64,000 nt of DNA from Bacillus sp. 491mf. Lineage in GTDB: Bacteria > Bacillota > Bacilli > Bacillales > Bacillaceae_G. Shown here one piece after another: positions 37,815 to 46,983 of this stretch. Below the pieces are notes generated by a model, which saw nothing but the letters and a program-made list of their open reading frames with translations, made no database searches and was not told where the DNA came from. The stretch is taken from the NCBI RefSeq assembly GCF_900112415.1, contig NZ_FOLV01000007.1, forward strand, positions 1-64,000, in the 5' to 3' direction. Numbering within the stretch: the first letter of the stretch is position 1; each line of letters begins with the position of its first letter. Position numbers and translations under genes: made by a program.

Positions 37815-38750
37815 ATGGAACCAATTCAAAATACATTTGCGAAGTTAATGCAAAATGAAAATTTTAAGAATAGATATGAAGTATTAAAAGAAGAAGTAAT
37901 GGCGCATCCGCGTGTGAAAGCATTTATAGAAGAACATCAAGGTGAAGTAACAACATCGATGCTTGAACGCAGTCTTGTGAAGCTATATGAGTACATTGGG
38001 CAAAGTGTTGGATGTAAAGATTGCCCAAACTTAGAATCATGTAAAAATATGATTCAAGGATACGAACCGAAGCTTATTATTCAAGGAAAGATGATTGATA
38101 TTCAATACGATCGCTGCGTGAGAAAAGTGGCTTACGATGAGCGGAAAAAGCAGGAAAAACTTATTCAAAGCATTTATATGCCAAAAGATATTTTGCAGGC
38201 TTCTATGGCTTCTCTTGATTTGTCAGATAGAGAGAGGTTTGAAGCAATTCGAGCTGCAAATGAATTTTTAAGTGAATACGAACAAGGAAAAAAAGTGCAA
38301 GCATTATATTTTTATGGACCGTTTGGTGTTGGGAAAACATTTGTTTTAGGGGCGATTGCAAATGAACTAGCAGAGCGTAAGGTCAGCTCCATGATCGTAT
38401 ATTTGCCGGAATTTTTACGAGAAATTAAAAGCTCATTGCAAAATAATACGATTAGCGAAAAAATTGATGCGGTCAAACATGTTCCGGTGCTCATGTTAGA
38501 TGATATTGGAGCGGAAGCGATGTCGAGCTTTGTGCGCGATGATGTACTTGGAGCGATTTTACAGTTCCGCATGCTGGAGAACTTACCGACGTTCTTCACA
38601 TCTAACTTTGATTTTAAACAACTCGAGCATCATTTAACGTATACACAGCGCGGAGAAGAAGAAGAAATGAAAGCAGCCCGTATTATGGAGCGTATTAAAT
38701 ATTTAGCAAAGCCGATTCCAATTGGCGGGAAAAACCGCCGTCATACGTAA
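37815..38750 (+). CDS. dnaI: primosomal helicase loader DnaI
   Basis: 311 aa AAA+ ATPase loading the replicative helicase. N-terminal zinc-binding region with CKDCPNLESC (about 68-77), then Walker A GPFGVGKT (near 170) and Walker B LMLDDIGAE (near 235). ATG behind GAGGTGAAG. Operon nrdR-dnaB-dnaI as in B. subtilis. Terminator at 38751. Confidence 0.95.
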   Translation: MEPIQNTFAKLMQNENFKNRYEVLKEEVMAHPRVKAFIEEHQGEVTTSMLERSLVKLYEYIGQSVGCKDCPNLESCKNMIQGYEPKLIIQGKMIDIQYDRCVRKVAYDERKKQEKLIQSIYMPKDILQASMASLDLSDRERFEAIRAANEFLSEYEQGKKVQALYFYGPFGVGKTFVLGAIANELAERKVSSMIVYLPEFLREIKSSLQNNTISEKIDAVKHVPVLMLDDIGAEAMSSFVRDDVLGAILQFRMLENLPTFFTSNFDFKQLEHHLTYTQRGEEEEMKAARIMERIKYLAKPIPIGGKNRRHT

Positions 38751-38780
38751 AGAGCAAGCAGTGAGCTTGCTCTTTTTTTT
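38751..38780. terminator. terminator of dnaI
   Basis: Stem AGAGCAAGC / GCTTGCTCT and eight T. It also abuts the stop of the minus-strand DUF4177 gene. Confidence 0.9.
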
Positions 38781-38940
38781 ATATAGTTTGTTTTCGTTCA
38801 AAAATAAGTTCGAAATATGCAGCGGATCCAGTCCCTGCTGTACTAGGAGCGAAAATTTGTACGAAACGCCAACCTTCTTTTGGTTTGGATGCCATTAGAC
38901 CTGATTTTAGTTCGATTTTTACAAATTTGTATTCGTACAT
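38779..38940 (-). CDS. shortened DUF4177 protein
   Basis: 53 aa, starting [14 protein letters not shown] and ending [11 protein letters not shown]. The two ends match DUF4177 proteins of Bacillus, which have a helix of about 11 residues between SKPKE and the [10 protein letters not shown] block; here these blocks are joined directly, so the helix is missing without loss of frame. Ribosome site AAAAGGAGCG is well placed before the ATG. Function of the family is unknown to me. It may still be a working gene or an early pseudogene. Confidence 0.7.
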   Translation of the reverse strand: MYEYKFVKIELKSGLMASKPKEGWRFVQIFAPSTAGTGSAAYFELIFERKQTI

Positions 38941-39089
38941 ATGGTATCGCTCCTTTTACAACCTTTTTAGTAAAATTATACAGTAAAAATAGCTTGTGAA
39001 TATAAAAAATTCATATTAGCTTGTATCATTTTTTGTACATCTCCCTAATATATATGGAAATAGCAAGAATTATAAAAGGGGGGGTACAA

Positions 39090-39971
39090 TTGATTGAAAT
39101 CTGCTTCGAAGAAAAAAATGATGCTATTGTTATATATAAAGAACTAAAAAAAAGGACAGATCATATATATGAAGAAATAAGCATCTACTTGTACGAACAA
39201 ATGGTAATTATTCATATACCGATACAAGAGTCGCGATATATTGATAAAGTAGTTATTCCTGTATTTATGCAACATATTATCAACACAAAACAAGATGAAT
39301 GGATTAGCGCAATTTTAAAAGATAAATTTTATTTTAAAGAGCGAGAAGAACGAACCCAAATTTTACATATGGCGCATTCTATATTAAAAGGAAAACGAAA
39401 AGGATTAATAGATGCACCTTCAAAGGAAAGTGGGAGAGCATTGGTGCAATCTTCTTTGCAAGGCTGGATGCATGATACGATGTCTTTTTCGTTTGGCGCA
39501 TATATTCGTTTTCGCTTGAGAAAATACAATGAATTTTTATATCGAACGGCAGAGTTGGCGATCGATGAATATAAGTTAGAACAAGAGTATCAAATGTTCG
39601 TAGAAACACTTCGCCAACAAGTAAGCAGCCGAAAATCACGTTTATCTTGTTTGCATCTCGTGTTTAATGATAGTTGTATCTTTTATGATGAAAAGTGGCA
39701 ACGTTTAAAACAAGAAAAACTTGTTCAGTATATAGAAGAAGAATTGCTCTCTCAAAAAGATGTATACATTGATCCGAATGTTATGGCACCGCTTCTGTCG
39801 ATCGCGCCTAAAAAAATTCATCTGTATGCGAAAGAACAAGATCATAATATGATTGTAACGATTCAAAACGTCTTTCAAGAGAGAGTGCAGTTATATACGC
39901 TTCATGAATTTGAAAAGAATGTGAAAAAATTTAAAAATAAAGGGAACGCCCTTGATTTTCTAAATTTTTGA
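39090..39971 (+). CDS. ytxC: putative sporulation protein YtxC
   Basis: 293 aa, soluble, YtxC family (sporulation-associated, role unknown). Recognised by position between dnaI and thrS and by blocks such as SFSFGAYIRFRLRKY and DEYKLEQEYQMFVETL. TTG 39090 behind a seven-G ribosome site is preferred; the frame is open from 39021 without another ribosome site. The thrS promoter lies in its last codons. Confidence 0.82.
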   Translation: MIEICFEEKNDAIVIYKELKKRTDHIYEEISIYLYEQMVIIHIPIQESRYIDKVVIPVFMQHIINTKQDEWISAILKDKFYFKEREERTQILHMAHSILKGKRKGLIDAPSKESGRALVQSSLQGWMHDTMSFSFGAYIRFRLRKYNEFLYRTAELAIDEYKLEQEYQMFVETLRQQVSSRKSRLSCLHLVFNDSCIFYDEKWQRLKQEKLVQYIEEELLSQKDVYIDPNVMAPLLSIAPKKIHLYAKEQDHNMIVTIQNVFQERVQLYTLHEFEKNVKKFKNKGNALDFLNF

Positions 39972-39980
39972 GCATATAAT
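39952..39980 (+). promoter_or_regulatory. SigA promoter of thrS
   Basis: TTGATT (39952-39957), 17-nt spacer, TATAAT (39975-39980). The -35 lies inside the ytxC coding sequence. Confidence 0.8.
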
Positions 39981-39986
39981 TACGTA

Positions 39987-40251
39987 CATAAACGAAAATA
40001 CATCGAAATGTTACGATGAGGACATGAGTAGTTATCTACGATTCCCAGAGAGAGAAGCCTTGGGCTGTGAGCTTCTTAATACGAGATTATTACTTACCAC
40101 CTCTGAACTTCAGCAGTGAACGAATGTCTAGTAATTGCTGACGGCAAGTGCCGTTATCATGAACTTGAGCAGTTAACGATATGTTAGCTGGAACAAGGGT
40201 GGAACCACGAATTCAACACTCGTCCCTTTTTATAGGGATGGGTGTTTTTTA
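39987..40251 (+). promoter_or_regulatory. T-box riboswitch, threonyl (thrS leader)
   Basis: A tRNA-sensing leader. Specifier codon ACC (Thr) at 40096-40098, followed by the usual ACC-x-CTG context; T-box sequence AAGGGTGGAACCACGA at 40195-40210; terminator AACACTCGTCCC / GGGATGGGTGTT with T6 at 40215-40251. Uncharged tRNA-Thr would favour read-through into thrS. Confidence 0.92.
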
Positions 40252-40280
40252 TTTTGATTATAAAAAAGGAGTGACTAAAG

Positions 40281-42212
40281 ATGGCAGATGTAGTAAAAAT
40301 TACATTTCCAGACGGAGCTGTGAAGGAGTTTCCAAAAGGAACAACAACAGAAGACATTGCTGCTTCTATTAGCCCTGGCTTAAAGAAAAAAGCGATTGCA
40401 GGGAAATTAAATGAGGAAATGATAGACTTACTTACACCGATTGAGCAAGATGGTGCAATCTCTATCGTTACATTAGATTCTGAAGATGGGCTATACATTT
40501 TACGCCACTCAACAGCTCACTTATTAGCGCAAGCACTAAAGCGCCTATATAAAGATGTGAAGCTTGGAATTGGTCCTGTAATTGAAAACGGCTTCTACTA
40601 TGATATCGATATGGAAGAAGCAATTACAGTTGAAGATTTTCCGAAAATCGAAAAAGAAATGCAAAAGATTGTGAACGAGAACTTAGAAATCGTTCGTCAT
40701 GAAGTACCACGTGCGGAAGCACTTCGTCGTTACGAAGAAATTGGCGATGAACTAAAATTAGAACTTATTAACGATCTTCCAGAAGATGCGGTTATTTCAA
40801 TTTATGAACAAGGCGAATTCTTTGACCTTTGTCGCGGTATTCACCTTCCATCTACAGGTAAAATTAAAGTATTTAAACTGTTAAGCGTTGCTGGTGCTTA
40901 CTGGCGCGGCGATAGCGACAATAAAATGTTGCAACGTATTTACGGTACTGCATTCGTGAAAAAAGCAGAATTAGATGAGCATTTACGTATGCTTGAAGAA
41001 GCGAAAGAGCGTGACCACCGTAAATTAGGTAAAGAGTTAAAACTATTCACAAATAGTCAAAAAGTAGGGCAAGGCTTACCACTTTGGTTACCAAAAGGTG
41101 CAACAATCCGCCGTATTATTGAGCGTTACATTGTTGATAAAGAAGTAAGCTTAGGATACGACCACGTATATACTCCAGTATTAGGAAGCCGAGAGCTTTA
41201 TGAAACTTCTGGTCACTGGAATCACTACCGCGATGGCATGTTCCCATCAATGGAAATGGATAATGAGGAATTAGTACTTCGTCCGATGAACTGTCCTCAC
41301 CATATGATGGTGTACAGAAACGATATCCACAGCTATCGTGAATTACCAATCCGTATTGCGGAGCTTGGAACAATGCACCGTTATGAAATGTCTGGTGCGC
41401 TATCTGGATTACAACGTGTACGCGGAATGACTTTAAATGATGCGCACATTTTCGTTCGTCCAGACCAAATTAAGGAAGAATTCAAACGCGTTGTAAACTT
41501 AACTTTAGAAGTATACAAAGACTTCGATTTAGAAGATTATTCATTCCGTTTATCTTATCGTGATCCAGAAGATACTGAAAAGTATTTTGATGACGATGAA
41601 ATGTGGGAAAAAGCACAATCAATGTTAAAAGAAGCTATGGATGAAATGGGTCTTGATTACTATGAAGCAGAAGGTGAAGCGGCATTCTACGGTCCAAAAC
41701 TTGACGTGCAAGTTCGTACTGCGCTTGGTAAAGACGAAACACTTTCAACTATACAATTAGACTTCTTACTTCCAGAACGCTTTGAGTTAACTTACATCGG
41801 TGAAGATGGTAAGCAACATCGTCCGGTTGTTATTCACCGCGGTGTAGTATCAACTATGGAACGCTTTGTTGCCTTCTTAATAGAAGAGTACAAAGGTGCA
41901 TTCCCGACTTGGTTAGCACCAGTTCAAGTACAAGTAATTCCAGTTTCTCCGCAAGTACATTTAGACTATGCGAAGAAAGTACAAGAAGAATTACAACGTG
42001 CTGGCATTCGTGTTGAAGTGGATACTCGTGACGAGAAAATTGGTTACAAAATCCGTGAGGCGCAAATGCAAAAAATTCCATATATGCTTGTAGTAGGTGA
42101 CAATGAAGTTGCTGAAACTGGTGTAAACGTTCGTAAATATGGTGAACAAAAATCAGAAACAATTTCATTAGATGCTTTCGTTGACTTAATTAAAGTTGAA
42201 GGAAAACGATAA
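40281..42212 (+). CDS. thrS: threonyl-tRNA synthetase
   Basis: 643 aa class II synthetase. Order: TGS domain (about 1-62), editing SAD domain with [13 protein letters not shown] (about 73-86) and CRGIHLPST (Cys near 183), catalytic core with RPMNCPHHM (zinc Cys near 335) and [14 protein letters not shown] (motif 2), motif 3 FYGPKLDVQ and [11 protein letters not shown], then the anticodon domain (about 540-643). Controlled by its T-box. Terminator follows. Confidence 0.97.
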   Translation: MADVVKITFPDGAVKEFPKGTTTEDIAASISPGLKKKAIAGKLNEEMIDLLTPIEQDGAISIVTLDSEDGLYILRHSTAHLLAQALKRLYKDVKLGIGPVIENGFYYDIDMEEAITVEDFPKIEKEMQKIVNENLEIVRHEVPRAEALRRYEEIGDELKLELINDLPEDAVISIYEQGEFFDLCRGIHLPSTGKIKVFKLLSVAGAYWRGDSDNKMLQRIYGTAFVKKAELDEHLRMLEEAKERDHRKLGKELKLFTNSQKVGQGLPLWLPKGATIRRIIERYIVDKEVSLGYDHVYTPVLGSRELYETSGHWNHYRDGMFPSMEMDNEELVLRPMNCPHHMMVYRNDIHSYRELPIRIAELGTMHRYEMSGALSGLQRVRGMTLNDAHIFVRPDQIKEEFKRVVNLTLEVYKDFDLEDYSFRLSYRDPEDTEKYFDDDEMWEKAQSMLKEAMDEMGLDYYEAEGEAAFYGPKLDVQVRTALGKDETLSTIQLDFLLPERFELTYIGEDGKQHRPVVIHRGVVSTMERFVAFLIEEYKGAFPTWLAPVQVQVIPVSPQVHLDYAKKVQEELQRAGIRVEVDTRDEKIGYKIREAQMQKIPYMLVVGDNEVAETGVNVRKYGEQKSETISLDAFVDLIKVEGKR

Positions 42213-42214
42213 GA

Positions 42215-42245
42215 AAAAGTCGCGGCTTGTCCGCGGCTTTTTTTG
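42215..42245 (+). terminator. terminator of thrS
   Basis: Stem GTCGCGG / CCGCGGC then T7. Confidence 0.88.
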
Positions 42246-42296
42246 TGCGTTTCCATTTGGCAATAAGAACCAAAGGCTGCTTTGTATAAAAAACTA

Positions 42297-42325
42297 TTGC
42301 ATGTATTCATTTTGTTTGTTACAAT
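42297..42325 (+). promoter_or_regulatory. SigA promoter of infC-rpmI-rplT
   Basis: TTGCAT (42297-42302), 17-nt spacer, TACAAT (42320-42325). Confidence 0.75.
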
Positions 42326-42331
42326 ATTTTT

Positions 42332-42530
42332 TGTTGTTACTTAAGAAGTAGAGCTTCTTGACAGGCATTATGTCCTATGGTAAAATCATCAAGGATAATA
42401 GAATACGGATTTGTGGAACAAGTAGAAGCACCCGCTTCTCACCTGATTGACGCGAAAGCAGTTGGCAGGTAAGTATTTCTTATTAGAGATATTATAAGTG
42501 TGGGTGTTGTATGCCCGCACTTTTTTGTTT
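42332..42530 (+). promoter_or_regulatory. ribosomal protein L20 leader
   Basis: The leader contains GTAGAAGCACCCGCTTCTC and ACCTGATTGACGCG, which I recognise from the Bacillus L20 leader, followed by an intrinsic terminator at 42496-42526 (AGTGTGGG / CCCGCACT plus T6). In B. subtilis L20 binding to this RNA promotes premature termination, an autoregulatory loop on the operon. Confidence 0.85.
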
Positions 42531-42582
42531 GGGTTCTTCCTTCCCAAGACGTATTCCCATAAAACCTTGGAGGTGGCTTACT

Positions 42583-43098
42583 ATTAGCAAGGACATGATG
42601 ATTAACGAGCAAATTCGTGCACGTGAAGTACGTTTAGTTGGTGCAAATGGTGATCAACTTGGAATTAAGTCTCGTCAAGAAGCATTAGATATGGCTGCAA
42701 ACGTAAATCTTGATTTAGTATTAGTTGCTCCAAATGCGAAACCACCAGTATGCCGTATTATGGACTACGGAAAATTCCGCTTTGAGCAACAAAAGAAAGA
42801 AAAAGAGCAGCGTAAAAATCAAAAAATCATTAGTATGAAAGAAGTTCGTTTAAGTCCAACAATTGATGAACATGACTTTAACACAAAACTTCGTAATGCT
42901 ATTAAATTCTTGGAGAAAGGCGACAAAGTTAAAGCGTCTATTCGCTTTAAAGGTCGTGCCATTACTCATAAAGAAATCGGTCAACGTGTTTTAGATCGCT
43001 TCTCTGAAGCTTGTGCTGAAGTTAGTACAATTGAATCTAAGCCAAAAATGGAAGGACGCAGTATGTTCTTAGTTTTAGCACCGAAAAATGATAAGTAA
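42583..43098 (+). CDS. infC: translation initiation factor IF-3
   Basis: 171 aa. Binds the 30S subunit and checks start codon-initiator pairing. N-terminal domain (about 1-80, with [16 protein letters not shown] and [17 protein letters not shown]), linker, C-terminal domain with [17 protein letters not shown]. The start is the rare AUU at 42583 (ATT-AGC-AAG-GAC-ATG-ATG), placed 6 nt behind GGAGGTGG. An in-frame ATG at 42511 lies inside the leader terminator and is rejected. AUU starts are a known infC feature linked to IF-3 autoregulation. Confidence 0.93.
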   Translation: MSKDMMINEQIRAREVRLVGANGDQLGIKSRQEALDMAANVNLDLVLVAPNAKPPVCRIMDYGKFRFEQQKKEKEQRKNQKIISMKEVRLSPTIDEHDFNTKLRNAIKFLEKGDKVKASIRFKGRAITHKEIGQRVLDRFSEACAEVSTIESKPKMEGRSMFLVLAPKNDK

Positions 43099-43119
43099 TT
43101 AATAGAGGAGGAAATCACT

Positions 43120-43317
43120 ATGCCTAAACAGAAAACTCACCGCGGCGCTGCAAAGCGTTTCAAAAAAACAGGATCTGGTAAACTAAAGCGTTCTCACGCT
43201 TACACAAGCCACTTATTCGCTAACAAATCTACAAAAGCTAAACGTAAATTACGTAAAGCTGGTGTAGTAAGCGCTGGTGACTTCAAACGTATTCGTCAAA
43301 TGCTTGACAACATGTAA
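43120..43317 (+). CDS. rpmI: ribosomal protein bL35
   Basis: 65 aa, very basic ([20 protein letters not shown] at the start). Component of the 50S subunit. Start behind AGAGGAGGAAA, 21 nt after infC. Typical length. Confidence 0.97.
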   Translation: MPKQKTHRGAAKRFKKTGSGKLKRSHAYTSHLFANKSTKAKRKLRKAGVVSAGDFKRIRQMLDNM

Positions 43318-43357
43318 TTCATATTTTGTTCAGATAGATATCTAGGAGGGAAATAAT

Positions 43358-43717
43358 ATGCCAAGAGTAAAAGGTGGTACGGTTACTCGTAAACGTCGTA
43401 AAAAAATTATTAAATTAGCAAAAGGTTACTACGGTTCTAAACATACATTATACAAAGTTGCTAACCAACAAGTAATGAAATCTTTAATGTATGCTTTCCG
43501 TGACCGTCGTCAAAAGAAACGTGACTTCCGTAAATTATGGATCACTCGTATTAACGCAGCTGCTCGTATGAACGGTCTTTCTTACAGCCGTTTAATGAAC
43601 GGTCTTAAGCTTGCTGGTATCGAAGTAAACCGCAAAATGCTTGCTGACCTAGCTGTTCACGATGCAAAAGCTTTCGCTGAATTAGCAACAGCTGCTAAAA
43701 CTGCATTAAACAACTAA
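43358..43717 (+). CDS. rplT: ribosomal protein bL20
   Basis: 119 aa, basic. N-terminal [20 protein letters not shown] and globular part with [18 protein letters not shown]. It assembles early in the 50S subunit and also binds the operon leader to shut off transcription. ATG behind TAGGAGGGAAA. Last gene of infC-rpmI-rplT. Confidence 0.97.
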   Translation: MPRVKGGTVTRKRRKKIIKLAKGYYGSKHTLYKVANQQVMKSLMYAFRDRRQKKRDFRKLWITRINAAARMNGLSYSRLMNGLKLAGIEVNRKMLADLAVHDAKAFAELATAAKTALNN

Positions 43718-43724
43718 TTGTTGA

Positions 43725-43760
43725 TAAATCCTTAGGACATTGCTCCTAAGGATTTTTTTA
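43725..43760 (+). terminator. terminator of rplT
   Basis: Stem AAATCCTTAGGA / TCCTAAGGATTT with loop CATTGC, then T run. Confidence 0.9.
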
Positions 43761-43764
43761 TTGA

Positions 43765-43836
43765 ATCGCGTCACCTTCATAAAATGAACGATACAATTGC
43801 TGAAATGGAAGAAGGAAAGATTAATGGCCGTGTTTG
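43765..43836 (+). pseudogene. C-terminal remnant, possibly alcohol dehydrogenase
   Basis: An open stretch reading HKMNDTIAEMEEGKINGRV followed by TGA. This is the kind of tail seen at the end of zinc-type alcohol dehydrogenases (a helix, then GKINGRVV). No start, ribosome site or upstream domain remains; the rplT terminator lies directly before. I read it as the last piece of a deleted gene. Assignment is by motif impression only. Confidence 0.35.
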
Positions 43837-43862
43837 AGCATAAAAATTTCAATAATATAAAA

Positions 43863-43912
43863 GAATAAACATAAAAAGTCGGAGAGGTTCTCTGGCTTTT
43901 TATGTTTATTTA
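43863..43912. terminator. long hairpin
   Basis: Imperfect 22-23-bp stem with AATAAACATAAAAAG / CTTTTTATGTTTATT outer arms and GAGAG / CTCT near the loop. AT-rich ends make it terminator-like on both strands; it probably belonged to the lost gene before it. Confidence 0.55.
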
Positions 43913-43940
43913 TATACAAGGAAATTTAAAATACGACATC

Positions 43941-44039
43941 TGTTTTGGAGAGGCGAGAGCATCTGGCCGCGTGCGAGGTTTCAAACAAAGGAAGACAGTA
44001 AGTACGGGTCATGTTGTACTTTGTATAGCAACGATTTAT
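43941..44039 (+). repeat. repeat family 2, copy d with internal deletion
   Basis: Starts GGAGAGGCGAGAGCATCTGGCC and goes straight to GCGTGCGAGGTTTCAAACAAAGG, lacking about 45 bp present in copies a and c. Ends GTATAGCAACGATTTAT, where it joins the bcr1-like copy at TTTAT 44035-44039. Confidence 0.75.
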
Positions 44040-44192
44040 CCAGCATTAACGGGCGGTAAGACCCCCACCTCAATATTCAGAGAGAAGCAAAGAAGATAGG
44101 TGGGGGGATAACTGCCCGTAAAAGCCCGATTGGTTCAACTAACCGTCAGTGGGGGATGAAGAAAACCCCCACTGACGGAAGTTTCACTTTAT
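44035..44192 (+). repeat. bcr1-like repeat inserted at end of family-2 copy
   Basis: 158 bp from TTTATCCAGCATTAACGGGC to GTTTCACTTTAT, without the 30-bp insert. Inverted segments GCATTAACGGGC / GCCCG and the 3' hairpin CCGTCAGTGGGGG / CCCCCACTGACGG (loop ATGAAGAAAA) are intact. Both boundaries are TTTAT, the left one shared with the family-2 repeat. Confidence 0.85.
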
Positions 44193-44380
44193 ACGTCGGA
44201 AAATAAAAATAGATATGAAATATGCTGCGAAAAGGGTGCTTGACTTTAGATAATCTTGTCTTTTCACACGAAACTGACACTGTTATAATGTAAGAATATA
44301 ACGTGGTTATTTGTTTATATTTACCATTAGAATGGAGCGATATCGAGTGAGTGTATTCGATATTGAAGGAGGAGTATGTT

Positions 44381-44872
44381 TTGGATCTACTACAACTATT
44401 TAAATTACAAAAAGAATTAGATGATCGTATTGCGAAAGAACATAATTTAGAACCGAAAAAATTATTAAAAGAAAAAATGCTAGCACTGCTTGTGGAAATT
44501 GGCGAACTTGCAAATGAAACACGCTGCTTTAAATATTGGAGTAACAAGCCATCATCTGAGCGTGAAGTTGTACTAGAAGAATACGTAGATGGGTTGCATT
44601 TTATTTTATCTATCGGAATCGATTTAGGAATCGATAAAAATTTCTTGTTTTATAAATGTGCACTAACAAATAAAACGCAAGTAGAAATTTTCTTAGATGT
44701 ATATGCGAAAGCAATTCGTTTTAATGAGCAACCATCTATTACAAATTACATTGAATTGTTTACGAGCTACCTTCGTTTAGGACAAGCGCTTGATTTTGGA
44801 CAAGAAGAGATTGAGAAAGCATATTTAGATAAAAATGAAGTAAATCATCAACGTCAAACAGAAGGTTATTAA
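44381..44872 (+). CDS. dimeric all-alpha dUTP diphosphatase
   Basis: 163 aa, dUTPase-2/MazG-like family. Hydrolyses dUTP to dUMP. Metal-binding acidic motifs: LLVEIGELANETRCFKYW (E-x2-E, about 45-62) and LEEYVDGLHFILSIG (E-x2-D, near 75-90). The start is TTG 44381 behind GAAGGAGGAG; the frame is open to 44351. It is unrelated to the trimeric dUTPases; such proteins also occur in phages, but there is no phage context here. Monocistronic, after the repeat pair. Confidence 0.87.
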   Translation: MDLLQLFKLQKELDDRIAKEHNLEPKKLLKEKMLALLVEIGELANETRCFKYWSNKPSSEREVVLEEYVDGLHFILSIGIDLGIDKNFLFYKCALTNKTQVEIFLDVYAKAIRFNEQPSITNYIELFTSYLRLGQALDFGQEEIEKAYLDKNEVNHQRQTEGY

Positions 44873-44942
44873 TGAAATTTTTTGAATATTCTTCATCGCT
44901 CTTGTATAATTGAAGAGATGAAAAAAAGGAGGACATTGTCCA

Positions 44943-46028
44943 ATGACTAAACTAGATGCGACCTTGACGATGTTAAAAGAACTAACAGATGCACGGGGGA
45001 TTGCAGGAAACGAACGCGAGCCTCGTGAAGTAATGAAGAAATATATCGCACCGTTTGCTGATGAAGTATCAACAGATAACTTAGGAAGCTTAGTTGCGAA
45101 AAAAATTGGTGACGGCAATGGTCCCAAAATTATGGTAGCCGGTCATTTAGATGAAGTCGGTTTTATGATTACGCAAATTGATGATAAAGGGTTCTTGCGC
45201 TTTCAAACAGTTGGTGGCTGGTGGTCACAAGTTATGTTAGCACAGCGTGTAACAATTGTTACGAGCAAAGGTGATGTAACAGGTGTCATTGGTTCAAAAC
45301 CACCGCATATTTTACCAGCTGAAGTTCGTAAAAAGCCAGTTGATATTAAAGATATGTTTATTGATATTGGTGCTTCTAGTAAAGAAGAAGCGCTGGAGTG
45401 GGGCGTACGCCCAGGAGATCAAGTTGTACCATATTTCGAATTCCAAGTAATGAAAAATGAAAAAATGTTACTTGCGAAAGCATGGGACAACCGCATTGGC
45501 TGTGCAATTGCAATCGATGTGTTACAACAATTGAAAGATGAAAAACATCCAAATATTGTATACGGTGTTGGAACTGTACAAGAAGAGGTAGGTCTTCGCG
45601 GAGCGAAAACATCCGCACATTATATTCAACCTGATATCGCATTTGCAGTAGATGTTGGAATCGCTGGTGATACACCAGGAGTAAGCGACAAAGAAGCGCA
45701 AGGAAAAATGGGTGATGGCCCACAAATTATTTTATATGATGCATCTATCGTTGGACATAAAGGTCTTCGTGACTTCGTTGTTGGCGTAGCAGATGAATTA
45801 AATATTCCATATCAATACGATGCACTTCCTGGCGGCGGAACAGATGCAGGAGCAATTCATATTGCTGTAGACGGTATTCCAGCAATGGCAATTACTATTG
45901 CAACTCGCTATATTCATTCCCATGCGGCAATGTTACATCGCGATGATTATGAAAACACAGTGAAGTTAATTGTAGAAGTTGTGAAACGTCTTGATACTGA
46001 GGCTGTACATAACATTACATTTGATTAA
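44943..46028 (+). CDS. ysdC: M42 family glutamyl/aminopeptidase YsdC
   Basis: 361 aa, a dodecameric-type metallo-aminopeptidase. Metal ligands: His in [11 protein letters not shown], Asp in AKAWDNRIG, the general-base Glu pair in [13 protein letters not shown], Asp in [10 protein letters not shown] and a final His in RYIHSHAAM. Peptide degradation in the cytoplasm. ATG behind AAAGGAGGAC. Matches B. subtilis YsdC. Confidence 0.93.
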   Translation: MTKLDATLTMLKELTDARGIAGNEREPREVMKKYIAPFADEVSTDNLGSLVAKKIGDGNGPKIMVAGHLDEVGFMITQIDDKGFLRFQTVGGWWSQVMLAQRVTIVTSKGDVTGVIGSKPPHILPAEVRKKPVDIKDMFIDIGASSKEEALEWGVRPGDQVVPYFEFQVMKNEKMLLAKAWDNRIGCAIAIDVLQQLKDEKHPNIVYGVGTVQEEVGLRGAKTSAHYIQPDIAFAVDVGIAGDTPGVSDKEAQGKMGDGPQIILYDASIVGHKGLRDFVVGVADELNIPYQYDALPGGGTDAGAIHIAVDGIPAMAITIATRYIHSHAAMLHRDDYENTVKLIVEVVKRLDTEAVHNITFD

Positions 46029-46030
46029 TA

Positions 46031-46067
46031 CAAAAAAGAGCGAGAGGATAGCCTGTCGCTCTTTTTT
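46031..46067. terminator. bidirectional terminator ysdC/tetR
   Basis: Stem AAAAAGAGCGA / TCGCTCTTTTT, interior loop GAGGATAGCCTG, flanked by A and T runs. Confidence 0.85.
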
Positions 46068-46068
46068 A

Positions 46069-46686
46069 TTAAAATGACCCCTTTAATCCAGCTGCTGTAA
46101 ATGGACCTAAAATAATTAAACGAGCTAGCTGCAAGGCCATATAATGAGGTGTATATGGCATATTTTGTCTTAGCCATGAAATGATCATTCCTAAATGTGC
46201 ACCTGTTACATAACTAATAAGGATGTCACGCGGTACAACTAACTGATCTTCGTTTGGTTGTGAAATAGAAAGACTAAGAAGCAAATTCGTTTGAATGGCT
46301 TTCATCATTCGAGAGGAAAACTTCGGAATCCCGTTCTCGCCAAGCATCACTTGATAAAAGAAAGCATTCTCAGCAATATGATTAAACAAAGAAAGAAAGA
46401 CAGGATGAGGAGTATCGAGGGTAAGTTGAAACTCACTCTTATTTAATTCTTTCGGTTTGAGAATGTCTGCAAATGTGGTTAGCATTTCTTCGGTGCTTTT
46501 GTCTAGAAGGTCATATTTGTCATAATAATGGCTATAAAAAGTTGCACGGTTGACAGTTGCCTTTTCAGCAATATCTTGAACTGTAATGCTATCGAAACCT
46601 TTTTCGTGTATTAAAGATATAAGAGCATCACGAATTGCTTGTCTCGTTCGTTTTACGCGTGGATCGTTTGAGTTTTTAATAGACAT
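46069..46686 (-). CDS. TetR/AcrR family repressor
   Basis: 205 aa. N-terminal HTH (about 10-58): RTRQAIRDALISLIHEKGFD, then SITVQDIAEKATVNRATFYSHY, a classic TetR signature. The C-terminal ligand domain with SYVTGAHLGMIISWLRQNM is like the TetR_C_8 group. ATG 46686 is chosen at 7 nt from AAGGAGA; GTG 46692 is only 1 nt away. Divergent from a HlyD-DHA2 efflux pair, which it very likely represses. Candidate operators at 46718-46776. Confidence 0.9.
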   Translation of the reverse strand: MSIKNSNDPRVKRTRQAIRDALISLIHEKGFDSITVQDIAEKATVNRATFYSHYYDKYDLLDKSTEEMLTTFADILKPKELNKSEFQLTLDTPHPVFLSLFNHIAENAFFYQVMLGENGIPKFSSRMMKAIQTNLLLSLSISQPNEDQLVVPRDILISYVTGAHLGMIISWLRQNMPYTPHYMALQLARLIILGPFTAAGLKGSF

Positions 46687-46717
46687 TTTCACTCTCCTTG
46701 CTGAATTTTATTCATTT

Positions 46718-46776
46718 AACCAACAGATGTTTAGTAAAGTGTCGGTTAAACAACATACATATCCAAATTGTTGGTT
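46718..46776. promoter_or_regulatory. candidate TetR operators AACCRACA
   Basis: Three copies of AACCRACA in the tetR-hlyD gap: AACCAACA (46718-46725), inverted TGTCGGTT (46740-46747) and inverted TGTTGGTT (46769-46776). The first two form an inverted repeat with a 14-nt spacer extended by TTT/AAA. Confidence 0.45.
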
Positions 46777-46983
46777 GTAGATTCAAAATAATTATTTATA
46801 ATTATAAACGATATTCCTTTAGAAAACAGCACCACTTGCATGTGGACAAAAACGGTTTTGTCATGCAAAAAGGTGTGATTTTTTTCATTAATGGTTAATA
46901 TAATTAACAATTAATGAATATAAACAAAAGGGATATGAAATAGTTTAGAAAAAAATTATATGCGATATAAGGAGAGGAAAGCA

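Noticed and set aside
42511-42582. ATG start of infC at 42511
   Set aside because: It lies inside the L20 leader terminator and encodes residues absent from IF-3.
43902-44099. 65-aa ORF upstream of the dUTPase gene
   Set aside because: It spans the junction of two dispersed repeats and has no ribosome site.
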